Origin: Aquamicrobium sp. LC103
GTDB lineage: Bacteria > Pseudomonadota > Alphaproteobacteria > Rhizobiales > Rhizobiaceae
Direction: 5' to 3'
Length of the DNA: 64,000 nucleotides
Assembly: GCF_001014615.2 (NCBI RefSeq)
Contig: NZ_LBCQ02000004.1
Span: 346,761 to 410,760 of the forward strand
This document shows, piece by piece, positions 1 through 7,938 of this stretch. Each line of letters begins with the position of its first letter. The first letter of the stretch is position 1. A model generated the notes under the pieces. It saw nothing but the letters and a program-made list of their open reading frames with translations. It made no database searches and was not told the origin of the DNA. A program made the position numbers and the translations under genes.

Positions 1-1
1 C

Positions 2-952
2 TGGACGCAGGCGCACGACATCGGCCGTCAGCTCGTCGACAAGGAACTCGGCGACAAGGTCGAGACGCAGTATGTCGAAAGCGTGCCGGAAGGACCGGAC
101 GCCGAGCGCGTGATCGAGCGCTTCGCCCGCTCCGGCTGCGCGATCGTGTTCACGACCTCCTTCGGCTACATGGACCAGACCATCGCGGTCGCGTCCAAGT
201 TTCCCGACGTGAAGTTCGAGCATGCCACCGGCTACAAGACCGCGGAGAACGTGACGTCCTACAATTCGCGTTTCTACGAGGGCCGCTACATCATCGGCCA
301 GATCGCCGCGAAAATGTCGAAAACGGGCGTCGCGGGCTATATCGCCTCCTTCCCGGTTCCCGAGGTGGTGCAGGGCATCAACGCCTTCACGCTCGGCGCG
401 CAGAGCGTCAATCCGGACTTCAAGCTCAAGGTCATCTGGGTCAATACCTGGCATGACGCGGGCAAGGAGGCGGACGCCGCCAAGGCCCTGATCGACCAGG
501 GCGTCGACATCCTGACCCAGCACACCGACTCGGCCGCGCCCATGCAGATCGCCGAGGAGCGCGGCATCAAGGCGTTCGGCCAGGCCTTCGACCAGATCCA
601 GGCCGGCCCGAACGCCCAGCTCACCGCCATCGTCGACACCTGGGGCCCCTACTATGTGAAGCGCATCCAGGCGGTTCTCGACGGCACCTGGAAGGGCGGC
701 GAAGCGACCTGGGACGGCCTTGCCGAAGGCATCCTCGAAATGGCGCCCTACACCAACATGCCCGACGACATGAAGGCGGCCGCCGAGGAGACCGAGGCCA
801 AGATCAAGTCCGGCGAGTTGAAGCCGTTCACCGGCCCGATCACCAAGCAGGACGGCACGGAGTGGCTAAAGGAAGGCGAGAGCGCGGACGATCCGACGCT
901 GCTCGGCCTGAACTTCTACGTAAAGGGCGTGGACGACAAGCTGCCGAACTGA
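2..952 (+). CDS. BMP-family ABC transporter substrate-binding protein (5' truncated)
   Basis: The reading frame is open from the window edge, so the N-terminus and signal peptide are missing; 316 residues are visible. The sequence matches the basic membrane protein (BMP/PnrA-like) family of periplasmic binding proteins for nucleosides or related ligands. Family-like segments are FTTSFGYMDQ, TGYKTAENV, RFYEGRYIIGQIAAKMSKTG, GQAFDQ and VDTWGPYYVKRIQAVLDG. It would capture a solute for an ABC importer; the permease and ATPase genes are not in the window and probably lie upstream. A strong intrinsic terminator follows at once, so this is likely the last gene of its transcript. Family assignment is firm; the ligand cannot be told from sequence. 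Confidence 0.9.
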   Translation, partial: WTQAHDIGRQLVDKELGDKVETQYVESVPEGPDAERVIERFARSGCAIVFTTSFGYMDQTIAVASKFPDVKFEHATGYKTAENVTSYNSRFYEGRYIIGQIAAKMSKTGVAGYIASFPVPEVVQGINAFTLGAQSVNPDFKLKVIWVNTWHDAGKEADAAKALIDQGVDILTQHTDSAAPMQIAEERGIKAFGQAFDQIQAGPNAQLTAIVDTWGPYYVKRIQAVLDGTWKGGEATWDGLAEGILEMAPYTNMPDDMKAAAEETEAKIKSGELKPFTGPITKQDGTEWLKEGESADDPTLLGLNFYVKGVDDKLPN

Positions 953-973
953 TCCCACGCACCAGTTTACGGG

Positions 974-1002
974 AAAGGGCGCCGCAGCGGCGCCCTTTTT
1001 TT
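974..1002 (+). terminator. Rho-independent terminator after the BMP gene
   Basis: A perfect 7-bp GC stem (GGGCGCC / GGCGCCC) closes a 5-nt loop and is followed by seven T residues; flanking AAA extends the stem. It starts about 20 nt after the stop codon of the BMP gene. Confidence 0.93.
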
Positions 1003-1112
1003 GTCGTGAACTGCATTTCCGCGATCTGCCGGCGGGGTTGCTGCTGACAGTCGGCTGTCAGGAGAGGGCTGCTAGGATCGGCAATGTCGAAACCGCAGAG
1101 AGGAGGAAACCG

Positions 1113-1757
1113 ATGCTGAAATTCTATCACGCGCCCTGGTCGCGCTCGTCCGGCACATTCTGGCTGCTCGAGGAGCTTGGCGTCGACTATGAGATTGAGC
1201 ACGTCGACATTCGCGCCGAAGGAGGGGTGCCGGAGGATTACCGGTCGATACAGCCGAACAAAAAGGTTCCCGCGATCGAGCATGACGGCATCGTCGTCAC
1301 CGAGCGGGCGGCGATCTGCACCTATCTGGCGGATGCATTTCCTCAGGCAGGACTTGCGCCCGCGATCGGCGATCCGTCGAGAGGTCCGTATCTCACCTGG
1401 CTCGTCTATTGCGACGCGGTTTTCGACCCTGCCGTCGCGGCAAGGGCGCAGGGCTGGGAATATCGCTGCTCGGCCTTTTCCTTCGGGTCGTTCGAGGACA
1501 TGGTGGCGAATGTGGAGAAGCAACTGTCGAGGAACGAATATGCGATCGGCGACCGCTTCACCGCCGTCGACACGCAGCTTGCCAGCGGCATCCACTATAC
1601 GCTCGACGTGCTGAAAGTGTTTCCCGACAGGCCGGTGTTTCGGGACTATCTCGCGCGGATGCAGGATCGGCCGAAGTTCAGGAGCTTCATGGAAAAGGAC
1701 CAGGCAATGGCCATGGCGACGCCTTTCTTCCAGAAGCAGTTTGCCGACGATGCCTGA
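1113..1757 (+). CDS. Glutathione S-transferase family protein
   Basis: A 214-residue protein with GST architecture: an N-terminal thioredoxin-like domain (about residues 1-78) beginning MLKFYHAPWSRSS and containing the cis-Pro motif KVPAIEHDG, then an all-helical C-terminal domain with FTAVDTQLASG. The glutathione-binding motif usually written ESxAI reads ERAAI here. The ATG is chosen because AGGAGGA lies 8 nt upstream at 1101; an upstream in-frame extension has no family-like sequence. It stands alone between two terminators, so it is probably monocistronic. Family members conjugate glutathione to electrophiles or act as glutathione-dependent isomerases; the substrate is unknown. Confidence 0.9.
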   Translation: MLKFYHAPWSRSSGTFWLLEELGVDYEIEHVDIRAEGGVPEDYRSIQPNKKVPAIEHDGIVVTERAAICTYLADAFPQAGLAPAIGDPSRGPYLTWLVYCDAVFDPAVAARAQGWEYRCSAFSFGSFEDMVANVEKQLSRNEYAIGDRFTAVDTQLASGIHYTLDVLKVFPDRPVFRDYLARMQDRPKFRSFMEKDQAMAMATPFFQKQFADDA

Positions 1758-1790
1758 CGGCTCCGCCCGAAGACAGGGCGACACAACGCG

Positions 1791-1820
1791 AAAACCCGGC
1801 CGAGGCCGGGTTTTGCTTTT
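1791..1820. terminator. Bidirectional terminator between GST and RcnB-like genes
   Basis: A perfect 11-bp inverted repeat (AAAACCCGGCC / GGCCGGGTTTT) with T tracts in both directions lies between the converging GST and RcnB-like genes. It can terminate both transcripts. Confidence 0.9.
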
Positions 1821-1844
1821 TCGGTGAATCCGTGGCGCCGGCGC

Positions 1845-2198
1845 TCAGCGGGCGGCGATGATGCCGGCTATGATGCCGCTTGCCAGGCTGACCAACAGGT
1901 AGTCGTTGTCGACCTTCACCCATTGCTGGCCCCTGCCGGGACGCTTCAGCCCGTGACGATGATAGTCGCGGACGGCCTGCCTGCGCTGCCATTCCGGCAG
2001 GCGATTGCCCTTTGCCCAATGATGCCGCTTGGGAGCATGCTTGCGCGCTTCGTGCCTCTTCGGCGCGTGGAAGCCCGGCTTCTTGGAGTGGCTGTAATGC
2101 TGGCCGTGGCGCGGCCCGTCGTGTCGCTGCTGTGCCTGAGCCACTGGCACGGCGAGCATGGACACGGCAATTGCGGCAAGGACTGTGCGCTTGAACAT
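1845..2198 (-). CDS. RcnB-family periplasmic protein
   Basis: A 117-residue secreted protein. A signal peptide covers about residues 1-22 and ends AVPVAQA. A long His/Lys/Arg-rich stretch follows (many HxH and KxH pairs), then LPEWQRRQAVRDYHRHGL and QWVKVDNDYLLVSLASGIIAG, the conserved RcnB-type C-terminus. E. coli RcnB is a periplasmic factor in nickel/cobalt homeostasis; rhizobial members are numerous and mostly uncharacterised, so a metal role is inference. It is monocistronic: a bidirectional terminator lies downstream and a perfect TTAC-N6-GTAA dyad lies about 70 nt upstream. Confidence 0.85.
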   Translation of the reverse strand: MFKRTVLAAIAVSMLAVPVAQAQQRHDGPRHGQHYSHSKKPGFHAPKRHEARKHAPKRHHWAKGNRLPEWQRRQAVRDYHRHGLKRPGRGQQWVKVDNDYLLVSLASGIIAGIIAAR

Positions 2199-2265
2199 CT
2201 GTCTGGTTCCTCGTTGTCGATGCGGGGAACCTAGGCGCCGGCAGATGAACCGAAACTGAATGCGG

Positions 2266-2285
2266 TCATTACATTTTCGTAATGA
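2266..2285. promoter_or_regulatory. Dyad operator candidate TCATTAC-N6-GTAATGA
   Basis: A perfect 7-bp inverted repeat with a 6-nt spacer, about 70 bp upstream of the RcnB-like start, in AT-richer DNA. The TTAC-N6-GTAA core resembles sites of OmpR-type metal-responsive regulators such as CopR/CzcR. Which regulator binds, if any, is inference. Confidence 0.45.
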
Positions 2286-2333
2286 AATCAGCTTCTTGTG
2301 GTAGTTAATTTTTCAGCTGCATGAGGATGGGAG

Positions 2334-2362
2334 AAAAAAGCTCCAGGCGTTTCGCCTGGAGC
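2334..2362 (-). terminator. Rho-independent terminator of the small lipoprotein gene
   Basis: A perfect 10-bp stem (GCTCCAGGCG / CGCCTGGAGC) with a 3-nt loop is followed on the minus strand by six T residues, about 20 nt after the stop codon of the lipoprotein gene at 2381. It supports that short gene being a real transcription unit. Confidence 0.88.
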
Positions 2363-2380
2363 CTTTCTCGTGTTGCCGGA

Positions 2381-2521
2381 TCAGTTTGCCGGAGCTGCGG
2401 GTTCGGCCGGCTGCTCGACACCGCCACCGCCGGCGGCTCCGCCACCGTCCTGGGGTTCGGTGCAGGCCGAGAGTGCAACCATGATCAATCCGATTGCCGG
2501 CAGAAGAATTCCGTATTTCAT
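2381..2521 (-). CDS. Small putative lipoprotein (46 aa)
   Basis: A short open frame starting MKYGILLPAIGLIMVALSAC. A positively charged N-terminus, a hydrophobic core and an LSAC lipobox put the acylated Cys at residue 20; the remaining 26 residues are low-complexity, Gly/Pro/Ala/Glu-rich (EPQDGGG, GGGGVEQPAEPAAPAN). A GAGGGA ribosome-binding site precedes the ATG and a strong terminator follows. Size and layout recall entericidin-like or other small bacterial lipoproteins, but the tail matches no family I can name. It would sit in the inner or outer membrane leaflet facing the periplasm. Function unknown. Confidence 0.65.
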   Translation of the reverse strand: MKYGILLPAIGLIMVALSACTEPQDGGGAAGGGGVEQPAEPAAPAN

Positions 2522-2887
2522 AAGTCCCTCACAGATTTCAGCCGCCCGCACCTGGCATTGAGAAGGCGATTGCCAGATGGGTCAACATGTTGGCTGGAAT
2601 CTGGCGGTCAAGATTGCTTACATGTCTTTATGACATGTTTTTTGAACTGCTCCGACTGCGTTCGATGAGCGCGGATAGCGTTGCGGATTTCAGAAAATGA
2701 TCCAGGAAGACAACGAAACAATTTCGCGGAGCGACGGAGATCTCCAGATGGAATTCTCCGGTGCGAGGGCTGCCGCCGAGACGCGCCCGCCGGGATGACC
2801 GGAAGCCCGAGCCCGTCGCCTTCCCGAGGATGCTTTCAGCTTGAATTGCGCCTTCGCTTGACGCATACAACCGATGCGCACGCTACC
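2522..2887. other. 366-bp intergenic region, no gene recognised
   Basis: This lies between the lipoprotein gene and tRNA-Ser. Short frames exist on both strands but none has a convincing ribosome-binding site, domain or signal. It should hold the promoters of the lipoprotein gene (leftward) and of the tRNA (rightward); I could not fix either. Confidence 0.5.
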
Positions 2888-2977
2888 GGAGGGATGGCCG
2901 AGCGGTTTAAGGCACCGGTCTTGAAAACCGGCGTGGCAGCGATGTCACCGTGGGTTCGAATCCCACTCCCTCCGCCA
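2888..2977 (+). tRNA. tRNA-Ser (anticodon TGA)
   Basis: A complete type-II (long variable arm) tRNA of 90 nt. Acceptor strands GGAGGGA (2888-2894) and TCCCTCC (2967-2973) pair perfectly, then discriminator G and an encoded CCA. The anticodon stem CCGGT/ACCGG closes the loop CTTGAAA with TGA at 2922-2924, reading UCA/UCG codons. The T loop is GGTTCGAATCC. The long variable arm is diagnostic for tRNA-Ser here. Confidence 0.97.
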
Positions 2978-3331
2978 AACACCGCCGATTGCCCTCCATG
3001 GTGCGATATCGCCGCCGATCACCGCTTCTACGCTACAGTCCGATATATCGTGGAGTCCAGCGACGGCGGCAAGCGACCCCCATTGCGGCCGTTCATCGTT
3101 ATGAATGACGTCTCTTAAAGCGAACGCAAAGATGGCTGAAATTGTTGCATGTTTTGGGAATTTTGCGAGAGGCGGTTGTTGCCGATCTCCCTTCAAGATA
3201 TGCTTTTTTCCATGATGTTCATGTCCACATTCTTTCCCCTGATCTGAACGACCGAAAGTCGTTCCGGCGCTTTTGCGTCAGCCAGATCAAAACGGCTCCG
3301 CTTGACGCGGCAGCCGAACGGAGAATGTGTA
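2978..3331. other. 354-bp intergenic region, no gene recognised
   Basis: This lies between tRNA-Ser and the PhyH-type gene. It contains frames on both strands without plausible starts. I looked for a second copy of the tRNA 3' end here and further along, as would be left by an integrated element, and saw none. Confidence 0.5.
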
Positions 3332-4123
3332 ATGCCTAAAACCGAGCATATCGGCCTGACTCCCGGCCAGGTCCAGGACTTCATCGGCGATGGTTTCGTC
3401 AAAATAGAAAATGCTTTCAGCGCCGATCTTGCGAAGCAAGGCAGGGACGAATTGTGGGCCGATATAGGGTTGTCCCCGGACGAGCCCGAAAAATGGAATC
3501 AACCCGTTATTCGGGTGGGGTCCAAGTCCTCGCCCCCCTTCATCGAAGCCGCCAACACGCTGCAACTGCACAAAGCCTACGATCAGCTTGCAGGGGAGGG
3601 CCGCTGGCTTGCCCCCAAGGGTCTCGGAACATTTCCCATCCGCTTTCCCTCACCAGAATCCCCCGGTGATGATGGCTGGCATGTGGACGTAAGCTTTGGC
3701 ACCGACAATCTGGATTTCATGGAGTGGCGGGCCAACGTGAAGAGCAGTGGGCGCGCATTGTTGATGTTGTTCCTGTTTTCGGATGTTGGCCCCGACGATG
3801 CGCCAACGAGGATACGGAAAGGCTCACATGCCGTCATTGCGCGGGAACTGCTGCCCTGTGGCGAAGCGGGCGCAACTCTACGGCAGCTATCGGCCAATGG
3901 CTACGCTTCGACAGAAGGTTGTGAAGTGGAACTGGCGACGGGAGCGGCAGGCACGGTCTATCTGTGCCACCCATTTCTGGTCCATGCCGCACAACCTCAC
4001 CGGGGGCAGCGGCCGCGCTTCATGGCGCAACCGCCGCTCCTGCCGAAAGGCGAGTTTGATCCGACCTTGACCCCCTCTCCGGTTCAGGTCGCTATCCGTC
4101 AGGCATGTGGTTTGACGTTCTAA
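3332..4123 (+). CDS. Phytanoyl-CoA dioxygenase (PhyH)-family protein
   Basis: A 263-residue protein with the layout of the PhyH family of Fe(II)/2-oxoglutarate oxygenases. It begins with a typical segment (LTPGQVQDFIGDGFVKIENAF), has an HxD iron-binding pair in DGWHVDVSFG, and a distal His region with an Arg for 2-oxoglutarate in CHPFLVHAAQPHRGQRPRFM. The ATG at 3332 is preferred over an upstream TTG because GGAG lies 8 nt before it. The gene stands alone: long non-coding DNA precedes it and a very stable hairpin follows, so no pathway can be read from neighbours. Members hydroxylate varied small molecules; the substrate is not predictable. Confidence 0.8.
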   Translation: MPKTEHIGLTPGQVQDFIGDGFVKIENAFSADLAKQGRDELWADIGLSPDEPEKWNQPVIRVGSKSSPPFIEAANTLQLHKAYDQLAGEGRWLAPKGLGTFPIRFPSPESPGDDGWHVDVSFGTDNLDFMEWRANVKSSGRALLMLFLFSDVGPDDAPTRIRKGSHAVIARELLPCGEAGATLRQLSANGYASTEGCEVELATGAAGTVYLCHPFLVHAAQPHRGQRPRFMAQPPLLPKGEFDPTLTPSPVQVAIRQACGLTF

Positions 4124-4493
4124 TCACATGACTCCGGGACCGCTGCGCGCGGTCCCGGAGTTTCAAGGCGAATGTCGCGGAACCCTAAGTTTGCAACAAA
4201 ATCGCCGTCGTTGATTTTTCAGGGGAATTTCGGTCGCAGTAGTCAAGTGCAAAGGTCCGACTTGCGCGCCAGATTTTGCGATACTGGAAGACCGCTTCCA
4301 CCATTGCAGCCATTCGCTCTCACGCCAATCCGATCGCCGCACCGCCCACCGACGGCGTGGCGGGCCGCCGATCCCACGCCCGTGAATCGATCTCTCTCGA
4401 GCCCGGCGCGATGGACGGCGCTGCGCGATACCGGCGCTTGCGGCCGCAAGGGCGACCTGCCGCCTCGCGCGATCCGTCGGGCGGCTTGCGTGA
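4124..4493. other. 370-bp intergenic region between convergent genes
   Basis: Apart from the hairpin at 4131-4161 I see no gene. One open frame runs through the region from about 4172, but its translation is Arg/Pro-rich and unlike any family I know. The stretch could be the decayed remains of a gene. Confidence 0.4.
4131..4163 (+). terminator. Hairpin terminator after the PhyH-family gene
   Basis: A perfect 13-bp stem (ACTCCGGGACCGC / GCGGTCCCGGAGT) with a 5-nt loop starts 8 nt after the stop codon. The T tail is short (TTT), but the stem is very stable. Confidence 0.75.
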
Positions 4494-5024
4494 TCAGGCA
4501 GGAACGTATGTCAGCCTGATCACGTCCTCGCCGATCAAATCACTGGCCACGAGGCGGAGCCGCGGCCGGGGGCCGGCGAAGAACGGCTTGCCGTGACCAA
4601 GCACGACGGGATGGAAGTAGAGTCGGTACTCATCGACAAGACCGAGATCGGTCAGGCTTTGCGCCAGGTCTGGTCCGGAAACGGTGATCTCGCCGGCGAG
4701 CCGAGTCTTCAGGTCGCGTATCGCCGTTCCGAGGTCACCCGAGACAAGCGTGGCGTTGGGGCCAACCGACTCCAGCGTCCTCGACACGACCCACTTCGGC
4801 TGGCTCCGCCATGCCGTCGCGAATTCGCGCAGTTCAGGGGTCCACTCGGGACGGTCTTCGTCCCAATAGCGCATGACCTCGTACATGCGGCGGCCGTACA
4901 CGCTGCCCGTCAGGCCGCGCACATGCTCGATCCAATGGCGAAAGAGCGCGGGATCCGGCGCAAATTTCTCGTGGTCGACATAGCCGTCGAGTGACTGGTT
5001 CATTCCGAAGACGAGCTTCGCCAT
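4494..5024 (-). CDS. Dihydrofolate reductase family protein (RibD C-terminal domain)
   Basis: A 176-residue single-domain protein of the RibD-C/DHFR-like reductase fold: MAKLVFGMNQSLDGYVDH at the N-terminus, GSVYGRRMYEVMRYW, then TVSGPDLAQSLTDLGLVDEY and FHPVVLGHGKPFF, the usual substrate and NADPH-site segments. The start is set by GGAGGA 8 nt upstream; the frame also extends upstream without family-like sequence. Stand-alone members are common and mostly unassigned; it lacks the deaminase domain of RibD, so a role in riboflavin synthesis is not implied. The LysR gene just upstream on the same strand may regulate it, but the 78-bp gap makes co-transcription only possible. Confidence 0.85.
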   Translation of the reverse strand: MAKLVFGMNQSLDGYVDHEKFAPDPALFRHWIEHVRGLTGSVYGRRMYEVMRYWDEDRPEWTPELREFATAWRSQPKWVVSRTLESVGPNATLVSGDLGTAIRDLKTRLAGEITVSGPDLAQSLTDLGLVDEYRLYFHPVVLGHGKPFFAGPRPRLRLVASDLIGEDVIRLTYVPA

Positions 5025-5102
5025 GCCATGAATCCTCCATCCCAGGCTCTTCAGAATACCTGAGCCGCCGTTATTCGTAAGGGGAGGTCGGTCACAAACC
5101 AC

Positions 5103-5996
5103 CTAGGTGCGAGCCCGGAACTGCCGGATGACCCAGTCGATGAACAGCCGCACCCGGGGCGAAAGCTGCCGGCTCGTCGGATAAAGCAGGGAAACCGGCG
5201 TGGGCGCCGGCGGAAAGCCGGGCAGCAACTCCACCAGTTCGCGCGAGGCGAGCGCGGCCTCGACGTGATAACGCGGCACCTGGATTAGCCCCAACCCCAG
5301 TTTCGCCGCCGCAACATAGCTTTCGGCTGCGTTGACCGAGATGGCGGCCGGCAGCGTCACATTGCGGATTTTGCCCCCCGTGGTGAATTCAAGCGGCAGC
5401 AAGCCGCCCGCCGCGTCGGAGTGAAAGCCGATCATCCGGTGCCCGCCGGCGAGATCGTCGAGGTCGTCCGGTGTCCCGAACCTCTCGATGTAGGCCGGCG
5501 CAGCAAGGGTGACTTCCTCCAGCATCGCGACCCGACGCGCGATCATGTCGCTGTCTTGCGGCACGCCGACGCGCAGCACGCAGTCGATGCCCTCGCGCAC
5601 CAGATCGACCAACCGGTCTCCCTCGCTCATATGGAGCTCTATTCCCGGATAGGCTTCCAGAAATTGCGGCAGCGCCGGCAAAAGGAAATGCCGCGCGAGC
5701 GTGCCATGCACATCGACGCGCAGCAGGCCCTTCGGCCGGGAGCCGACAAAGGCGCCTTCCGCGTCCTCGATATCGGCAAGGATTGCGATGCAGCGCCGGT
5801 GGTAGGCTTCGCCGTCGAGCGTCGGCCGCACCGTGCGCGTCGTGCGCTGGAGCAGACGCACGCCCAGCCGGTTCTCCATCTGCTGGATGACCTGCGTGGC
5901 CGTCGAACGCGGGATTCCAAGATCCTGGGCGGCCTGGGTGAAACTGCGCCGCTCCACGACCCGCGTGAACAGTCGCATCGCATCCAGCCGGTCCAT
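5103..5996 (-). CDS. LysR-family transcriptional regulator
   Basis: A 297-residue LTTR. The winged helix-turn-helix occupies about residues 1-60 (MDRLDAMRLFTRVVERRSF, AAQDLGIPRSTATQVIQQME, RLGVRLLQRTTR), followed by the periplasmic-binding-protein-like effector domain. The subgroup with short MDRLDAM starts usually controls adjacent oxidoreductase genes. It is divergent from the SDR gene at 6127 across 130 bp, the standard arrangement for an LTTR and its target, so control of the SDR is a reasonable inference. The effector is unknown. Confidence 0.93.
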   Translation of the reverse strand: MDRLDAMRLFTRVVERRSFTQAAQDLGIPRSTATQVIQQMENRLGVRLLQRTTRTVRPTLDGEAYHRRCIAILADIEDAEGAFVGSRPKGLLRVDVHGTLARHFLLPALPQFLEAYPGIELHMSEGDRLVDLVREGIDCVLRVGVPQDSDMIARRVAMLEEVTLAAPAYIERFGTPDDLDDLAGGHRMIGFHSDAAGGLLPLEFTTGGKIRNVTLPAAISVNAAESYVAAAKLGLGLIQVPRYHVEAALASRELVELLPGFPPAPTPVSLLYPTSRQLSPRVRLFIDWVIRQFRART

Positions 5997-6126
5997 GGCG
6001 CTTTCGCCTGTTTGTTCTCATTTTTGGAATAGTGATGCTGAATAATGGCCGATTATCCGCCTGGAGAAAAGAGGCATCTTCCTCCTCGTCCGGCGCGTCA
6101 AGCGCAAAGCATCAAGGAGAAACATC

Positions 6127-6864
6127 ATGACCGACAGCAAGAAGGTCGCCCTCGTCACGGGAGCTTCGCGCGGCATCGGTGCGGCTGTCGCCCGCCGGCT
6201 CGCCTCCGACGGCCACACGGTCGTCATCAATTACGCCGGCTCGGTCGGCGCGGCCGAGGAACTCGCGACCGAGATCGAAAAGGCCGGTGGCACGGCGCTT
6301 ACCATCCAGGCCGATGTCAGCGATGCGGCGGCGGTTGCCCGCATGTTCGACGGCGTCGAGGCCGCCTTCGGAGGCATCGATATTCTCGTCAACAATGCCG
6401 GCATCATGAAGCTGGCGAAGCTTGCGGACGGCGACGACACCCTGATCGACAGTCAAATCGCCATCAACCTCAAGGGCACGATCAACACGCTGCGCGAGGC
6501 TGCCAAGCGCTTGCGCGACGGTGGCCGCATCGTGAACTTCTCGACCAGCGTGGTCGGGCTGAAGCTCGAAACCTACGGCGTCTATGCCGCGACCAAGGCC
6601 GCCGTCGAGGCCCTGACCGGCATTCTCGCCAAGGAACTTCGCGGCCGCTCGATCACCGTCAACGCGGTGGCGCCCGGACCGACCGCGACGGCCTTGTTCC
6701 TCGACGGCAAGTCGCCGGAGTTGATCGAGCGCATGTCGAAGATGAACCCGCTCGAGCGGCTCGGCACGCCCGAGGACATAGCGGCCGCGGTCGCCTTCCT
6801 CGCCGGCCCTGACGGCGGATGGATCAACGGCCAGGTGCTGCGCGCCAATGGCGGGATGATCTGA
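6127..6864 (+). CDS. Short-chain dehydrogenase/reductase (SDR)
   Basis: A classical SDR of 245 residues. It has the NAD(P)-binding TGASRGIG motif (about residues 11-18), NNAG around residue 90, the catalytic Ser in NFSTSVVG and the YAATK Tyr/Lys pair; the C-terminus WINGQVLRANGGMI is typical of 3-oxoacyl-ACP-reductase-like members. AAGGAGAAAC lies just before the ATG. The gene is divergent from a LysR regulator that likely controls it. SDRs in this setting are generally carbonyl reductases of unknown substrate; FabG is possible by similarity but the context does not support fatty-acid synthesis. Confidence 0.93.
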   Translation: MTDSKKVALVTGASRGIGAAVARRLASDGHTVVINYAGSVGAAEELATEIEKAGGTALTIQADVSDAAAVARMFDGVEAAFGGIDILVNNAGIMKLAKLADGDDTLIDSQIAINLKGTINTLREAAKRLRDGGRIVNFSTSVVGLKLETYGVYAATKAAVEALTGILAKELRGRSITVNAVAPGPTATALFLDGKSPELIERMSKMNPLERLGTPEDIAAAVAFLAGPDGGWINGQVLRANGGMI

Positions 6865-7029
6865 GCGGGCCGCTTGCGGGTTTCTGCTCTTGCGCCGCCG
6901 GCGAATTTGCCAATCAGCCGCGCGGCGTCTTCCATTGCCGCATCTGTTTCCTTTATGTCTATCCCTTCGAAAGGCCGACGACCTGCCACGATGAGATGAT
7001 GCAAGAGGGTTTTGCACGGAAAGGCAAAG

Positions 7030-7938
7030 ATGGAGGAGCCATCCAGAATGTCTGCCGCGAGGCGGCAGCGCATCGCGCCCTGGGCGATCGAGCTTCCCGA
7101 TGATCTGACGCCGGCGCAGGGCCATCAGCTCGCGCTCGACCGCATCGCCTGGCGTGAGGCGGGCCGGCCCGACCCTTCGACGCTGGAGGAATGGCCGGAC
7201 GACGACGAGCTGGACTACCTCCTCAGCCGCCATTCCCACGACACGCTGGATCTCAATGGCCTGAAACTGCGTGAGATTCCCGATGAGCTGCATCGCTCGG
7301 AAGGCATCAAGTTCCTGTTCCTGGACAACAACAGGATCGAGACCATACCGGAACGGCTCGTGGAGACGCTTCGGCTCGAGCACCTTTCGCTGTTTGCCAA
7401 TCCGCTGCGCAATATTCCGGCATCGCTCTTCCTCATGAACGGTCTGGAAGGGCTCTATCTCGGTCGCAGCGCGCTCGTCGATCTACCCGCCCTCGAAAGG
7501 CCGGCGACAAGCATCAGGACGCTCGGCTTCGATCGCACGGAATGGCTCGAAATACCGGAGGGCTATCTTGCCAATTTCCCCAACCTGCGCGTCCTGCTTC
7601 TCGGCCATTCGTTCCGGCATAATATCCCGGAAGAGGTCTTTTCCCTGAACGAACTCATCCAGCTCGATTTCGAGGGCAACCCATTGACGGCGCTCCCTCC
7701 CAGCGTGGGGCGATTGGGCAAGCTGATCAGCCTCGAACTCCAGGGCTGCAAGCTCGAAACGCTGCCGAAGGAGCTCGGCGAGCTCACCAAGCTCGAAGAG
7801 AGGGCGGGCAGCGGGCCGTGCGGCCTTCATATTTCCGGCAATCCGTTCAAGGACAGGGAACTGCGGCGCATCGCCAAGCTGAAAAACCCGCAGCAGACGA
7901 CAGAAGCGCTCGCATGGGCACGCGCCAATGGAAGCTGA
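7030..7938 (+). CDS. Leucine-rich repeat protein
   Basis: About 302 residues with no signal peptide. After an N-terminal region rich in acidic and Trp residues (LPDDLTPAQGHQLALDRIAW) come tandem LRRs: LDLNGLKLREIPDEL, FLFLDNNRIETIPERL, LSLFANPLRNIPASL, LQLDFEGNPLTALPPSV and LELQGCKLETLPKEL. These have the LxxLxLxxNxLxxLP period of bacterial LRR proteins, which act as protein-binding scaffolds. ATG at 7030 or 7048 could be used; neither has a decisive ribosome-binding site. The last 11 bases overlap the next gene, suggesting coupled expression with the Imm22-like protein. The partner is unknown; membership of an immunity-type cluster is inference. Confidence 0.8.
   Translation: MEEPSRMSAARRQRIAPWAIELPDDLTPAQGHQLALDRIAWREAGRPDPSTLEEWPDDDELDYLLSRHSHDTLDLNGLKLREIPDELHRSEGIKFLFLDNNRIETIPERLVETLRLEHLSLFANPLRNIPASLFLMNGLEGLYLGRSALVDLPALERPATSIRTLGFDRTEWLEIPEGYLANFPNLRVLLLGHSFRHNIPEEVFSLNELIQLDFEGNPLTALPPSVGRLGKLISLELQGCKLETLPKELGELTKLEERAGSGPCGLHISGNPFKDRELRRIAKLKNPQQTTEALAWARANGS

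Noticed and set aside
840..1784. 314-residue minus-strand frame opposite the GST gene
   Set aside because: It is an antisense shadow of high-GC coding DNA, crosses a strong terminator and has no domain.
2681..3118. Open frame whose translation contains GMAERFKAPVLKTG and WVRIPLPPP
   Set aside because: It is the translation of tRNA-Ser and its flank; such peptides are well-known database artefacts.
2945..3196. Minus-strand frame ending REWDSNPR
   Set aside because: This is the reverse-strand translation of the same tRNA-Ser 3' half, another common artefact.
2978..5100. Possible integrated element at tRNA-Ser
   Set aside because: No integrase, no repeat of the tRNA 3' end and no mobility gene seen; only an isolated accessory gene can be claimed.
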